Source: a virus. Taken from it: 64,000 nt of DNA. Below are positions 30,312 to 39,633 of this stretch, piece after piece (position 1 is the stretch's first letter; each line of letters starts with the position of its first letter). The stretch lies in the IMG/VR virus record IMGVR_UViG_3300023174_000038, positions 186,001 to 250,000 of that record; one strand, 5' to 3'. Made by a program: the position numbers and the translations under genes. A model generated the notes under the pieces. That model ran no database searches. It saw only the letters and a program-made list of their open reading frames with translations, and had not been told where the DNA came from.

Positions 30312-31022
30312 TCATACACCATACCTAGTTCTTATGGTTGTGTAATTTGATTGAATCTCTGTTGATGATAAAGCACGATTGTAAATTAATGCCTGACCAA
30401 TGTTGCCCTTTAAGGTTTCAGTTCCGCCGACATTGGTAGCACCAACTTGTAGTAGACTTGATGATACATTGAGTCCACTGGCAGCGGCTGACGCAACTTG
30501 TGTGCCGTTGACCCAAATTTTTCTAGTAGTTCCGTCCCATTGCGCTACAATATTAACCCACTGTGATGCAGGACTGACTGTGCTGGTTGCGGCTAGATCG
30601 TTAGTATACCAGTAGTTTATTAAAGTATTTGTACCAGTGGTTCTAAGTTGATTGGTTTGATTAACAATACTTGAATTACCTATGCCAATCATGCCCCCAA
30701 AAGTGGGCCAAGTGCCTGTGGGCCACTGAACCCATACGCTCATAGTATATGCACTTGTGCCTATAGGAATACCTGTAGTGGTTGCTTTGTTAAAATAGCC
30801 GTTGCTAGACAAAGTAAAGTATCCACCGCCCGAACTAGTATATGAGATATTGCCAGAGTTCTGCATTACAACATTGTTGTTTTGCCCGCTTAGATCATAC
30901 CAAGTGGTACCTGAACCCGCATAACTTGCAGATACGGCTGCATCAAGATACAATTGTAGTCCACTAGATACAATACTATCAATTACAGTTACGCCTTTAA
31001 GAGTTACACCTTGTATTATCAT
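30312..31022 (-). CDS. LamG/concanavalin-A-like lectin domain virion protein
   Basis: The 236-aa protein is a single LamG-type jelly roll: LQLYLDAAVSASY...TWYDLSGQNNN, YTMSVWVQWP, WVNIVAQWDG, KIWVNGTQVAS, LKGNIGQALIYNRALSSTEI. These domains bind carbohydrate and often tip phage tail fibres. Context in the fibre operon supports a receptor-binding role. Confidence 0.85.
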   Translation of the reverse strand: MIIQGVTLKGVTVIDSIVSSGLQLYLDAAVSASYAGSGTTWYDLSGQNNNVVMQNSGNISYTSSGGGYFTLSSNGYFNKATTTGIPIGTSAYTMSVWVQWPTGTWPTFGGMIGIGNSSIVNQTNQLRTTGTNTLINYWYTNDLAATSTVSPASQWVNIVAQWDGTTRKIWVNGTQVASAAASGLNVSSSLLQVGATNVGGTETLKGNIGQALIYNRALSSTEIQSNYTTIRTRYGV

Positions 31023-31032
31023 AGTTGATCCA

Positions 31033-34000
31033 TTAACTGATTGCTATCCAACCGTAACGAACAGTGACATTACCGCCGCTAGTGTTGTTGATGCCAAAGT
31101 CAAATCTATTAGTAGTTGCACTTGGAGCGGTATTACTACGAACTATGGCATTTGCTGTACCTACAAACTGATTGGGTATACTGGTAAAGTCTATGGGTGT
31201 GCCACCACCGTTGTAGACCCAGGCATACTGAGCACCCACAACAGGCACATTGGTGTTGGTAACAGTGGCTGTGGCATTCCAAACCAAGATACCATTGGGG
31301 ATATTGCAATCAACCCACATTTGATAAGTCTCGCTGGAACCCACAGTAAAACTCTGGGTGCTGTTGCCTGTAGGCACCGTCCAAGTGCCTGAAAACCGTG
31401 TGACCGCATCCACCGGTGTGTTGTTGGCATAGTTTACGGCAAATGTGTTGCCAGGCAACTTCAAGTTGCCGGTGTTGTCAAATGTCCAATTGTATGAGCC
31501 GGCTACCAAGGTTACATTTGATTGTGTACCAACAATGTTACCAGCTACATTTACAGTTACATTGGTTAATGCCGCACCATTACCAACAAAGTTTCCTGAT
31601 GTAGTAATATTACCTGTGGCGCTTAATTGTCCAGCAGTGTTTACATTACCACTAATGTTTGCAGTACCTGTGATATTAGCACCAGTACCGGTTATTGTCA
31701 TTGTAGTGTTACCAACAGCCGCTATAGTTACATTACCATTAGCAGTTGCGATATTGACATTACTATTACCATTAGCTATTCTTGCTACATTACCGGTCCA
31801 CGCTGTATTTTGTACAGTAGAATCAGGGAATTTAATAGTTGCACCAGCACGTGATAACTCAAAAGAATTATTAGCATGTGATATTCTACCAAATATATTA
31901 CCTGTTAAGAATCCACCTGTACCAAAGATAATGTCTTTTGTTGTACCTTGACTTCCTGTTGCTAATATTAAATTACCACCTTTGGGTCCTGTAATAAGTT
32001 GTCCAGGAGCATATGATTCTACGAATAAATATCCATCTCCTGGGCCTGTAATAGTATAATTGGCATCACCAAATCCACCACTAGTAAAGCCCATATCAGC
32101 CCAACCACCAGTATCATCACCAAGACGACCTTGTGCTACCCAGTCTGCACTACCGTTGTCAGATACATTATTAATAACAGCTTGTATATAAGCATTATGA
32201 TTGCTACTTGCAATCATTACTGCATGTTCTAATCCAGCCAATGTGTTAGCACCTGGACCAATATAGATAGTGTTACCACCTAATACAACTGTATCCGGAG
32301 CATAGAATGTTCCATCTTGGGCAAATATAAAATCATGCACACCTGCATTTGCGTATATAGTAAAGTTAGCACTAGCTGGACCTATTAAATCGCCGGGCAC
32401 TGATAAGTTACCATCTGTTCCAAATGTCCACATAGCAGTATTACTATTACCATCATTACTGTTGATAACAACATTACCTGTATTTGCTAACTTAACATAT
32501 AAGTTATCACTACCTAAGAACAACTCTGTTTCATACAAGTTGCCACTTGTCATATGTATATGGTCACCGTCATTCGCTGTTGGATATATTAATAACTGTT
32601 GATTGGCAGTAGTTCCACCTGCTGGTTTTAAAGCAATAGCACTACCACTAAGTGATTGGTCTGGAATGTTAGTTTCATAAACAACACTATTTAATGGCAA
32701 GGTCAAGTTACCAGTAGTATCAAAGTTCCAAGTCTTTGTGCCACTGACATTACCTGCCTGTATGGCCACATTGCCGCCCTGTAAAACAGCAATATTGGCT
32801 TCTTCATCTGTACCTAAAATCAAATTAGCACCAGCGGCACCGGCTGCCATATGTATATCCGCGGCCCCGGTCAAGTAAATATTTACATATGCGGCAGCAT
32901 CAGCAGGGTCTGGTTGTAGTTTTAAGTTACCGTCACCGATAATATTGATATCATTGAATGTAACATTGCCTGTATTACCACCGATTGATACTTGAGTACC
33001 ATTAGCATAGTTAACTGCAAATGTATTACTTGGTAGTGTTAGGTTACCGCTAGCGCCAAATGACCATGTCTGTACAGATTGGCTATTTCCAATATTACCT
33101 GCTAGTAAATTAACATTACCATAAGTATTATATAATGCTACTGCATTACCATCTCCCTGTACAGGAATTGACATTCCGGCAGTTTGACCATTACCTAAAT
33201 CTGAATTGTTTACAACAACACCAGTATTAGAATAAATGACCGTGTCATCAAAACCTATATTACCTGTGTTAGCACCACCTGCTACTGCCGCAAATACTCC
33301 GTTGCCGTATAATACATTGCTACTATTACCAGTTAAGTTAATGTTAGCAATGTTGCCTATGTTAGTAGCAATAATATTACCTACTGTAACATTAGCATTG
33401 ATAGAAATATTTCCAGCCGTATTAGCTACAAGGGTTACACCGTTATTAAAGCGAATATCTGCTTGTTTGAATTTAGAAGTAGTAACTCCTCCCAAATTTA
33501 AACTAATAAATTGCAAGTCTAATCCGTAATTAAATCCTGAATTAGGGGTTGAATTTTTCATACTTACAGCATAGGCTGCATTTGCAGTAGTTAATCCACC
33601 GTCACCATCTAAATATGCAACAACAGCACCATCTGCTGTTGTAGTTTGATCACCCACTACACCAAGTACGCCTGCTTTAATAAACTCACTAGCATTAGTA
33701 CCGGTAACTAAATATTGACCAGTTACACCTGTAACATAGTTACGTGTTTGAGTTAAATTACTACCTGTCACTCGTCCGCGAATAGCTTGTGCGCTAGCCG
33801 GATCTGATGAGGAGTTACTACCAAATGTAGAATCAACATTAAGAACTGATTTTGTGGCTACAGTTGCACCGCCACCTACAATGTTAGCTACTCCGGAAAC
33901 ATTGGCAAACGGTGTAGCAAATACGCCAGTTGTTTTGTCAAACGTAAATCCTGTATTACCACCAAATGCCCCCACATCATTAAATTGAATTTGTGTATTA

Positions 34001-34425
34001 GTGCCACTTGGTATACCGTTTCCACCAGAAACAGTTGTCCAACTTAAATTACCACTACCATTTGTAGTTAATGTTTGACCATTACTACCACCTGTTATAT
34101 GTAAATTAGCTACCGCTCCTAATGTTACATTAGCAGTATTACTAAAGTTAACAACACCGGTTGCATTACTTACAGTCAAGCCAGTTAAATTACCTATGCT
34201 TGTTATATTTGGTTGTGCATTAGTTGTTACTGTATTTGCTGTTGTAGCTTTGGCAGCCGCAACATAATTTCCACCAGCACCTGCAAGTACTAAATTAGCA
34301 ATATTAGCCATAACAGTTTTCTGTGTTGTAGGCGTACCCGACATATTAACTACTGGTAGTACTGTAGAACTTGCTAAGTTTGCACCAATGTCTACTAATT
34401 CTGTAATTTTAATTGTTGTTGTCAT
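31033..34425 (-). CDS. large tail fibre / adhesin, 1130 aa
   Basis: The protein is almost charge-free and made of beta repeats rich in Asn, Thr, Gly and Ala. A recurring unit of the form T-W-x-F-x-x-x-G-N-L-x-[LV]-P appears several times (for example TWNFDTTGNLTLP, MWTFGTDGNLSVP), as do VTG-N-I and A-N-I/A-N-V steps. This is the pattern of trimeric fibre shafts with a C-terminal receptor-binding head. It lies between the small fibre gene at 34444 and the LamG protein. Confidence 0.85.
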   Translation of the reverse strand: MTTTIKITELVDIGANLASSTVLPVVNMSGTPTTQKTVMANIANLVLAGAGGNYVAAAKATTANTVTTNAQPNITSIGNLTGLTVSNATGVVNFSNTANVTLGAVANLHITGGSNGQTLTTNGSGNLSWTTVSGGNGIPSGTNTQIQFNDVGAFGGNTGFTFDKTTGVFATPFANVSGVANIVGGGATVATKSVLNVDSTFGSNSSSDPASAQAIRGRVTGSNLTQTRNYVTGVTGQYLVTGTNASEFIKAGVLGVVGDQTTTADGAVVAYLDGDGGLTTANAAYAVSMKNSTPNSGFNYGLDLQFISLNLGGVTTSKFKQADIRFNNGVTLVANTAGNISINANVTVGNIIATNIGNIANINLTGNSSNVLYGNGVFAAVAGGANTGNIGFDDTVIYSNTGVVVNNSDLGNGQTAGMSIPVQGDGNAVALYNTYGNVNLLAGNIGNSQSVQTWSFGASGNLTLPSNTFAVNYANGTQVSIGGNTGNVTFNDINIIGDGNLKLQPDPADAAAYVNIYLTGAADIHMAAGAAGANLILGTDEEANIAVLQGGNVAIQAGNVSGTKTWNFDTTGNLTLPLNSVVYETNIPDQSLSGSAIALKPAGGTTANQQLLIYPTANDGDHIHMTSGNLYETELFLGSDNLYVKLANTGNVVINSNDGNSNTAMWTFGTDGNLSVPGDLIGPASANFTIYANAGVHDFIFAQDGTFYAPDTVVLGGNTIYIGPGANTLAGLEHAVMIASSNHNAYIQAVINNVSDNGSADWVAQGRLGDDTGGWADMGFTSGGFGDANYTITGPGDGYLFVESYAPGQLITGPKGGNLILATGSQGTTKDIIFGTGGFLTGNIFGRISHANNSFELSRAGATIKFPDSTVQNTAWTGNVARIANGNSNVNIATANGNVTIAAVGNTTMTITGTGANITGTANISGNVNTAGQLSATGNITTSGNFVGNGAALTNVTVNVAGNIVGTQSNVTLVAGSYNWTFDNTGNLKLPGNTFAVNYANNTPVDAVTRFSGTWTVPTGNSTQSFTVGSSETYQMWVDCNIPNGILVWNATATVTNTNVPVVGAQYAWVYNGGGTPIDFTSIPNQFVGTANAIVRSNTAPSATTNRFDFGINNTSGGNVTVRYGWIAIS

Positions 34426-34443
34426 TTTTATTTCCTGATATCT

Positions 34444-35061
34444 TTAAGCAAATACTGCACCGTTATTACCTACACAGAACCATTTGCTTGCTATATATTG
34501 TAATGTACATGCGTCGCCGGTATTGCTAAATGTCATTGTGCCTGAACCACCCCATCCTGGATTGGTTACGGTGACAACCATATTGCCACCCGAACTGAAC
34601 ATCATAAACGTTTTAATTTGTCCTGCTGTACCAATAGCTAATGTCGCTGTACTTGCTGTTGTTGTTGTAAAATAACTAGCAGTAACCGCAACATTTACAG
34701 CCGATCCGCTTGATAAATTCTCACTACTATTCAATAACAATTGTCCTGAAACACTTACATTTGAGGGTAAATCTACAGTTACTGTTCCTGTAGTTGTTAC
34801 TGGGCTACCGGTAATTGTTAAATTATTACTTGTGAAACTGACGTTAGTTACACCCGTGTTAATTATATCTACTGTGCCTGCAGTACTGTTAGCATTTACT
34901 GTAATTCCGGTGTTTCCGGTAAATGTATCGTATGGGCTAGCATCCGTAAATAGTGTTGCAAAATTGTCTTTTGTCTTATTAAATGCTGTGTATAGGCTGT
35001 CGCTACCCGTAGATTCGTTTTGTAATCCAATATTAATTACTTGTAGTCCTGAAATTGCCAT
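34444..35061 (-). CDS. tail-fibre-like structural protein, 205 aa
   Basis: The N-terminus (GLQVINIGLQNESTGSDSLYTAFNKTKDNFATLF) looks like a baseplate or fibre attachment segment, followed by Thr/Gly/Asn-rich beta repeats and a compact C-terminal domain. First gene of the fibre operon, with an ATAAATAC box and AAGGA upstream. Confidence 0.7.
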   Translation of the reverse strand: MAISGLQVINIGLQNESTGSDSLYTAFNKTKDNFATLFTDASPYDTFTGNTGITVNANSTAGTVDIINTGVTNVSFTSNNLTITGSPVTTTGTVTVDLPSNVSVSGQLLLNSSENLSSGSAVNVAVTASYFTTTTASTATLAIGTAGQIKTFMMFSSGGNMVVTVTNPGWGGSGTMTFSNTGDACTLQYIASKWFCVGNNGAVFA

Positions 35062-35110
35062 AATTTAATCCTTATTATGTATTTATCAATAAGGACTAAA
35101 TGTAATATCG

Positions 35111-35437
35111 TCAGGATGGACTAAAACTACTCCCGCATCCGCATGTTGTTACCGCATTAGGATTACTGATTTTGAACTGCGAACCGTTCAAATCTTCAAC
35201 ATAATCTATGCTGGCATTCTGTAAATATTGTGCTGATATGCTATCAACCAACATACTTAATGACCCTACAGGTATCTCAAAATCATCTTCATTTTGTTCT
35301 TCATCTATAGTAAAACCATATTGCATTCCACTACATCCTCCACCTTGAACAAATACACGAATTCTAGCTTTTGGATTGTTTTCCTCTGCTAAAATATCAG
35401 CTATCTTTATAGTAGCATTCTCTGTTATTGCTATCAT
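35111..35437 (-). CDS. HesB/IscA/ErpA-type iron-sulfur assembly protein
   Basis: The 108-aa protein has all three conserved Cys: [11 protein letters not shown], and CGCGSSF near the C-terminus. A-type carriers bind Fe-S clusters or iron and pass them to apo-proteins. Its start overlaps the stop of the superoxide dismutase gene (ATGA), so the two are co-translated. A typical IscA/ErpA is about 107-114 aa. It may repair or load Fe-S enzymes under phage-induced oxidative stress. Confidence 0.92.
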   Translation of the reverse strand: MIAITENATIKIADILAEENNPKARIRVFVQGGGCSGMQYGFTIDEEQNEDDFEIPVGSLSMLVDSISAQYLQNASIDYVEDLNGSQFKISNPNAVTTCGCGSSFSPS

Positions 35438-35988
35438 AAACTCTTACCCCATCTTGTGTTAATTACATTCCAATTGATGATTTTCCATTGTTCTTTTAGA
35501 TACTTTTGCTTATCACTACCATAATCTAATATCCAGGCATGCTCCCATCTATCAACTAATAACAATATATCATTACGTACTGCATGGTTCTTAATTGTTT
35601 TAATCTTACCATCAGTTGCTAAGTATACCCATCCAGATCCTTCTAACTTCATGAATTCAATTTCAAACTGAGACTTCATATCGTCATATGTTTTATAATG
35701 TTTGTTGATAAAACCTAACATAGGGCCGTTTGGCTTGTTGTTATTTCTAACTTCACGGAATTGTGGGAATAATGTGTTATGCAAGAAAGCACCTGCATAG
35801 TTGAAATCTTTGTCACCCTCACCCTTGTTATAACGTTCGGCATAGCCCTTAGCTAGTTTATCATAATGTAGGTCAAGGGTATCCTGGCTTAAAACAGGTT
35901 TAACCTCACTCGCAGTGAAGTTTAGTGGTATGATTTCTATGTCTTGAGGTTTAGCTTTATCCTCAAGTAATTGAATTATATCTCTCAT
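35434..35988 (-). CDS. Fe/Mn superoxide dismutase
   Basis: The 184-aa protein has the four metal ligands in family positions: His41 (LDLHYDKL), His70 (GAFLHNTLF), Asp146 and His150 ([15 protein letters not shown]). GSGWVYL in the middle and KIINW near the end also match. It detoxifies superoxide in the cytoplasm; it has no signal peptide. The N-terminal ~20 residues are longer than in the host enzyme. Coupled to the Fe-S carrier and leaderless behind ATAAATA. Confidence 0.9.
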   Translation of the reverse strand: MRDIIQLLEDKAKPQDIEIIPLNFTASEVKPVLSQDTLDLHYDKLAKGYAERYNKGEGDKDFNYAGAFLHNTLFPQFREVRNNNKPNGPMLGFINKHYKTYDDMKSQFEIEFMKLEGSGWVYLATDGKIKTIKNHAVRNDILLLVDRWEHAWILDYGSDKQKYLKEQWKIINWNVINTRWGKSL

Positions 35989-35993
35989 ACATA

Positions 35994-36000
35994 TATTTAT
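35994..36000 (-). promoter_or_regulatory. late-type promoter box ATAAATA, leaderless position
   Basis: ATAAATA, then TATGT, then ATG at 35988. Confidence 0.55.
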
Positions 36001-36019
36001 TCATTTTTAATAAAAGGAC

Positions 36020-36026
36020 ATAAATA
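36020..36026 (+). promoter_or_regulatory. late-type promoter box ATAAATA with leader
   Basis: ATAAATA 27 nt before the ATG at 36054, with AAGGAG between; divergent from the box at 35994-36000. Confidence 0.45.
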
Positions 36027-36053
36027 AATTATAAGGAGTGAAATCTAACTATT

Positions 36054-36824
36054 ATGGATGAAAAATATAAATTTAGGGGAGAAAGAATTTCTGAAGCTAA
36101 AAGAATGAAACAATCAGAATTTTTAAACAGAGCCACATCTGTGCATGGTAGTAGATATGATTATTCTAAATCATTGTATGTGAATGCACATACCAAAATA
36201 AAAATTGGTTGTTCAGAACACGGAATATTTGAACAGAGACCTCACGACCACGTTAAAGGTAAAAACGGATGCCCAGTATGTGGCGCAATTAACAGAAGAA
36301 AAAACCATTCAAAACAAGCATTTGATAAATTTTTAATATTAGCAAAAAAAATACATCAAAACAAATATCAATATATTGTTGAATCATATACCGGGATAAC
36401 AGATTTGATGGAAATAGTTTGTCCAATACATGGTGTATTTAAACAAAGTGCTGATATTCATAAAAGAGGAAATGGGTGCCAAAGGTGCGGCTCCGGTCCT
36501 ATTTCAAATATGTCACAACAATGGCTTGATTCTTTGAATATAGTAGACCGAGAATATTGGATAACAATTAATGAAAAAAGATATAAAGTAGATGGATATG
36601 ATATTAATTCAAATACCATTTACGAATTTTTAGGTGATTATTGGCATGGAAATCCAAAAGTACATCACCCAGAAAAAATTAATTCGCATAATAAACATAC
36701 CTTTAAGGAACTATATGAAGGTACTATTGTAAGATTAGAAATTTTTAAAAAAGCAGGATATAATTTAGTTTTTATATGGGAAAATGATTATTTAAAGCCG
36801 TCTGACAATTCTTCCCTTGGATAA
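36054..36824 (+). CDS. homing-type endonuclease with DUF723-like zinc repeats
   Basis: The 256-aa protein has two tandem repeats, each with C-x-x-H-G-x-F...H...G-x-x-C-x-x-C (about residues 50-80 and 125-150), and a C-terminal nuclease-like domain with [25 protein letters not shown], a PD-(D/E)xK/Vsr-type core. This architecture is known from free-standing phage endonucleases. Its 3' end overlaps the convergent infA gene by 33 nt. Confidence 0.82.
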   Translation: MDEKYKFRGERISEAKRMKQSEFLNRATSVHGSRYDYSKSLYVNAHTKIKIGCSEHGIFEQRPHDHVKGKNGCPVCGAINRRKNHSKQAFDKFLILAKKIHQNKYQYIVESYTGITDLMEIVCPIHGVFKQSADIHKRGNGCQRCGSGPISNMSQQWLDSLNIVDREYWITINEKRYKVDGYDINSNTIYEFLGDYWHGNPKVHHPEKINSHNKHTFKELYEGTIVRLEIFKKAGYNLVFIWENDYLKPSDNSSLG

Positions 36825-37004
36825 ATCATACGGTGAAAATTCTATTAAAACCGTATCCCCTAACAAAATTTTAATATCATGCTGGCGCATCTTGCCAGAG
36901 ATATAACCTATTACATTTGTGTTATTTACTTTAACACGAAACATGGCATTGGGTAACACATCTGTTACCGTACCATCCATTCGTAAACCTTCTTCTTTTG
37001 CCAT
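36792..37004 (-). CDS. infA: translation initiation factor IF-1
   Basis: The 70-aa product matches IF-1 end to end: [57 protein letters not shown]-1 is an OB-fold protein that occupies the ribosomal A site during initiation. The frame is open far upstream, but the canonical MAKEE start at 37004 is used. Phage-encoded IF-1 is uncommon. With 25 tRNAs and S21 it suggests deliberate control of translation initiation. It is downstream of the 131-aa gene and likely co-transcribed. Confidence 0.93.
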   Translation of the reverse strand: MAKEEGLRMDGTVTDVLPNAMFRVKVNNTNVIGYISGKMRQHDIKILLGDTVLIEFSPYDLSKGRIVRRL

Positions 37005-37026
37005 GTGTTTTGCTTTACGCTCCTTT

Positions 37027-37422
37027 TTAATTCCTACGCATTGTGCTAATTGCTTTAGCCTCTTCATCACTAAAGACCGGCACAGCATTACTTTTATGCA
37101 TAGTGCCAATCCCAATAATTTTATTACCTGTATATTGTGGAATATCTTTAGTGCGTACCGCACCTTTGTGACCTGTATCTAAACTGTTAATACGTACAGA
37201 CTCACGACCTACGGGTGCAGATAGTGTATATTGTAATGGTTCTGCCGCTAAAGCACGTTTGCGCTTTTTGTCATCCGCATCAACTTCCCATTTTTTTTGT
37301 AGTTCTTTCCAGTCGGCATCAAGCTGACGGGCTTTTTGTGCCTCTGCGCTATTGCGAAACTTAATTTTGCCTTTGCGTTTACCGCCGGTATTAAGCCAGG
37401 GTCCTTCTAAATGCATGGTCAT
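37027..37422 (-). CDS. conserved phage hypothetical, 131 aa
   Basis: The sequence has [22 protein letters not shown], an [19 protein letters not shown] helix and a C-terminal [19 protein letters not shown] segment, a combination seen in many aquatic phages without assigned function. It is basic at the N-terminus. It has a perfect sigma70-type promoter and precedes infA by 22 nt. Confidence 0.75.
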   Translation of the reverse strand: MTMHLEGPWLNTGGKRKGKIKFRNSAEAQKARQLDADWKELQKKWEVDADDKKRKRALAAEPLQYTLSAPVGRESVRINSLDTGHKGAVRTKDIPQYTGNKIIGIGTMHKSNAVPVFSDEEAKAISTMRRN

Positions 37423-37454
37423 GATGTGTGGGTCATAGTTATTAAACAGTTATA

Positions 37455-37483
37455 ATTATAGCAAAATATGGATTATTTGTCAA
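37455..37483 (-). promoter_or_regulatory. sigma70-type promoter for the infA operon
   Basis: On the - strand TTGACA (37483-37478), 17-bp spacer, TATAAT (37460-37455). Confidence 0.75.
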
Positions 37484-37487
37484 GTTT

Positions 37488-37871
37488 TTACTTCTTTAAT
37501 ATTGCCCAAACACGCTCTTTTTCTATGATCTCGGCTTCTAATTCTTTATAGCGTTTACCCAATTCTTTTAGTTCATCCCATCTATCTTCTAGTTCGGGAT
37601 TGGTGTGAAGAATCGCTAATCGTTCTTCAATCTTAGAAAACATATCAGTAAGGCTTTTGCCCTTGATAGTTACTTCACCTTCAAAATCAGCATTACCCTT
37701 TACAGATAGAGAATTACCTTTAAGGCTAGGATCAGTTGAAATAACGTTTGAGGTACCATTTAAACCCCAATATATCCCATTTGAAGTAGTATTAGGTATA
37801 GTAACTGTACCGGTGGTAACCGTATTGAAAGAATCACCTATCATAGTGTTATTATAATTTGGATAACTCAT
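37488..37871 (-). CDS. conserved phage structural-type protein, 127 aa
   Basis: The N-terminal half is beta-rich and ends in SVKGNADFEGEVTIKGKSL. The C-terminal half is a helix with IEERLAILHTNPELEDRWDELKELGKRYKELEAEI, a repeat known from many phage proteins near structural genes. Overlaps the AbrB-like gene by 4 nt. Confidence 0.7.
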   Translation of the reverse strand: MSYPNYNNTMIGDSFNTVTTGTVTIPNTTSNGIYWGLNGTSNVISTDPSLKGNSLSVKGNADFEGEVTIKGKSLTDMFSKIEERLAILHTNPELEDRWDELKELGKRYKELEAEIIEKERVWAILKK

Positions 37872-38053
37872 TTGTTTGCTCGTTTTAAGATATATTTGCC
37901 CTTCTCATCTATAGCAAATTCAATCTCATCACCCTCACGCCAGCCTAATTCATCTAACAATTGTTGTGGTATAGGCAACATTAAATCGCCTGTTTCAGGA
38001 TCTTCATGTGTAATTACTTCATAACGAACTAAATCTTTGCCAAGTTTCTTCAT
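37868..38053 (-). CDS. AbrB/SpoVT-like DNA-binding domain protein
   Basis: The 61-aa protein has the swapped-hairpin pattern: DLMLPIPQQLLDELGWREGDEIEFAIDEKGKYIL. Members are antitoxins or transition-state regulators. Here it could regulate the operon or bind DNA in the virion. Its start has an ATAAGTA box 5 nt upstream. Confidence 0.75.
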   Translation of the reverse strand: MKKLGKDLVRYEVITHEDPETGDLMLPIPQQLLDELGWREGDEIEFAIDEKGKYILKRANK

Positions 38054-38058
38054 ATCAA

Positions 38059-38065
38059 TACTTAT
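38059..38065 (-). promoter_or_regulatory. variant late-type box ATAAGTA, leaderless position
   Basis: ATAAGTA, then TTGAT, then ATG at 38053; one base from the common box. Confidence 0.35.
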
Positions 38066-38619
38066 CTAGTTAGATAGGGGGCATAAATCTTTTCTAGTGA
38101 ATTAATAGTATGCTCAGTATTTTCATCCTCATGCTTAACAGCAATGCCACCTGCATTACTCCAAAGATTTAAATACTTACCATAATCATCTACTAAGACA
38201 TTTGGCTCACTATTACTCAATGCGTATTTGTGTTTATGTTGAGTAAAGATAGCATTTTGTGTAGCATTTGGATTGTGTTCATCTAACCAATCTTTTTTAG
38301 CTTCTACACTAGCACTAGCATATGGTCCACGTAATGGGGCACTTAATACAGTATATGGAATTTTATGTTGATTTAACCATTGTACAACTTTGCCTCCGCC
38401 TTGAAGAGGTTTTAGTTCTCTAAAAAACTTATATACTTCTTCAGGGCTACTTGAAGCTAACTCATTTATTGATGTTTCAGTATCAGGAATCTCTTTGTAA
38501 TTACCAACATTATGTTTTGCGGCCCAAGCCCCAAAGAAATCAGCTTGTACTCCATCCATATCTAAGTATAGATGCGGCATCTTTTTGTTTGTATTTTCCA
38601 TCAATTCCTTAAGTTTCAT
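38062..38619 (-). CDS. HAD-family 5'(3')-deoxyribonucleotidase-like phosphatase
   Basis: The 185-aa protein has HAD motif I LYLDMDGV (two catalytic Asp), motif II Ser in TVLSAP, a Lys in the middle and motif IV in VLVDDYGKYLNLW. This is the layout of NT5C-type nucleotidases that dephosphorylate dNMPs. The N-terminus (MKLKE-LME-N) resembles the capsid-targeting, L-x-E-ended leaders seen elsewhere in this genome. Confidence 0.8.
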   Translation of the reverse strand: MKLKELMENTNKKMPHLYLDMDGVQADFFGAWAAKHNVGNYKEIPDTETSINELASSSPEEVYKFFRELKPLQGGGKVVQWLNQHKIPYTVLSAPLRGPYASASVEAKKDWLDEHNPNATQNAIFTQHKHKYALSNSEPNVLVDDYGKYLNLWSNAGGIAVKHEDENTEHTINSLEKIYAPYLTR

Positions 38620-38626
38620 TTAGCTA

Positions 38627-39163
38627 TTATATCACAAACGGTATAATAAGCCAAATGCCTTGGGCTAATAGTAATGAACCAAATATACTAACTCCAATAC
38701 TACCCCAATACATACGTTTATCTACAGCTAGAATACTAGCAGATAATAACACAATAGCTAATTGAAATGCCATTGCGGCAAATGTTAACCATGGCGTATG
38801 CTTTTTGGCTTCATCACGTTCACTTTCAATCTGTAATGCTTTAGCCATTAACTCTTTCTTGCCCTCACCTTTAGCCGGATCACTTTCATAACGGTCAATC
38901 TTAGCTTGTAATATTTCTTTACGTTTTATATCGGTAGTAGCTTCTAATTGCCCTTCAGCAATACTTTGCTTGATAGATTTTGCTTGGTAAAAGTTCCAAG
39001 TATCATTTGCTTTGATAGTGTTACTTAATATTTTACCACTAAATCCACTAGACATATAGGTTGTAATTGCTAATAATAGTGCAATGACAGTAATTACCCA
39101 TCCTGCTCTATCTTTAATTTGTGCTTCACGTTCACTGCGTGATAATGTTTTTACTTCTGCCAT
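38627..39163 (-). CDS. DUF4337-like membrane protein
   Basis: The 178-aa protein has one N-terminal and two C-terminal transmembrane helices around a helical domain with NTIKANDTWNFYQAKSIKQSI, the DUF4337 hallmark. Function unknown; bacterial relatives are inner membrane proteins. AAAGGAAA ribosome-binding site. Confidence 0.75.
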   Translation of the reverse strand: MAEVKTLSRSEREAQIKDRAGWVITVIALLLAITTYMSSGFSGKILSNTIKANDTWNFYQAKSIKQSIAEGQLEATTDIKRKEILQAKIDRYESDPAKGEGKKELMAKALQIESERDEAKKHTPWLTFAAMAFQLAIVLLSASILAVDKRMYWGSIGVSIFGSLLLAQGIWLIIPFVI

Positions 39164-39245
39164 TTTGTTTCCTTTAGTATTATGCTATTTTATTGAATTT
39201 GTTCAATTAAATATATATTTATACCCAATCTGAAGGAGTAAGCCT

Positions 39246-39401
39246 ATGAGTTGGTTCAAGCATAAACCCAGAACAAAAACACCCCCAAAATTACATGCAC
39301 ATCATTCAAGCCCTATAGCAGAAAAACTATTAAAAGAGACAAAACTTGAAGTAACTGGCGTAAAAGCTAAGTTAGCAGAACAAGAAAAAAAGAAAAAATG
39401 A
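39246..39401 (+). CDS. conserved small phage protein, 51 aa
   Basis: A basic N-terminus (MSWFKHKPRTKTPPK...HHSSPIAEKLLKE) followed by a charged helix ending in KKKK; conserved in large aquatic phages. AAGGAG before the ATG. Coupled to the next gene by ATGA. Confidence 0.6.
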   Translation: MSWFKHKPRTKTPPKLHAHHSSPIAEKLLKETKLEVTGVKAKLAEQEKKKK

Positions 39402-39580
39402 CGGGAAGAGAACTACATACAATGTACCAACAATGGTGCCAGGGTAATGACCAGTATGATTTTCGTTGGTTAGACTTTGTTGAGATGGCTGCAAGACAGT
39501 TTAAACAGCCGGAAAGTGAAGTATTAAGAGAGTTACAGAAACACTATTGGTTTGTTAAAAATAACAAAGAATGTAAGTAA
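39398..39580 (+). CDS. hypothetical protein, 60 aa
   Basis: A helical, aromatic-rich small protein (WCQGNDQYDFRWLDFVEMAARQF...LRELQKHYWF). Overlaps the previous gene by 4 nt. Not recognised. Confidence 0.6.
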   Translation: MTGRELHTMYQQWCQGNDQYDFRWLDFVEMAARQFKQPESEVLRELQKHYWFVKNNKECK

Positions 39581-39587
39581 CTTAAAG

Positions 39588-39594
39588 ATAAATA
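39588..39594 (+). promoter_or_regulatory. late-type promoter box ATAAATA with leader
   Basis: ATAAATA 39 nt before the ATG at 39634, with AAAGGAAA between, as expected for a structural gene. Confidence 0.45.
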
Positions 39595-39633
39595 TAAGCA
39601 TATTAATGGTGTTTTAACCATAAAGGAAATACA

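Noticed and set aside
31445-31951. Open frame of 168 aa antisense to the large tail fibre, and similar ones at 34484-35068
   Set aside because: Shadow of a repetitive, GC-skewed Asn/Thr/Gly-rich gene; hydrophobic low-complexity translation without a ribosome-binding site.
31033-34425. CRISPR array or DNA repeats
   Set aside because: Repeats are coding (protein-level fibre repeats), irregular in spacing and differ in DNA sequence.
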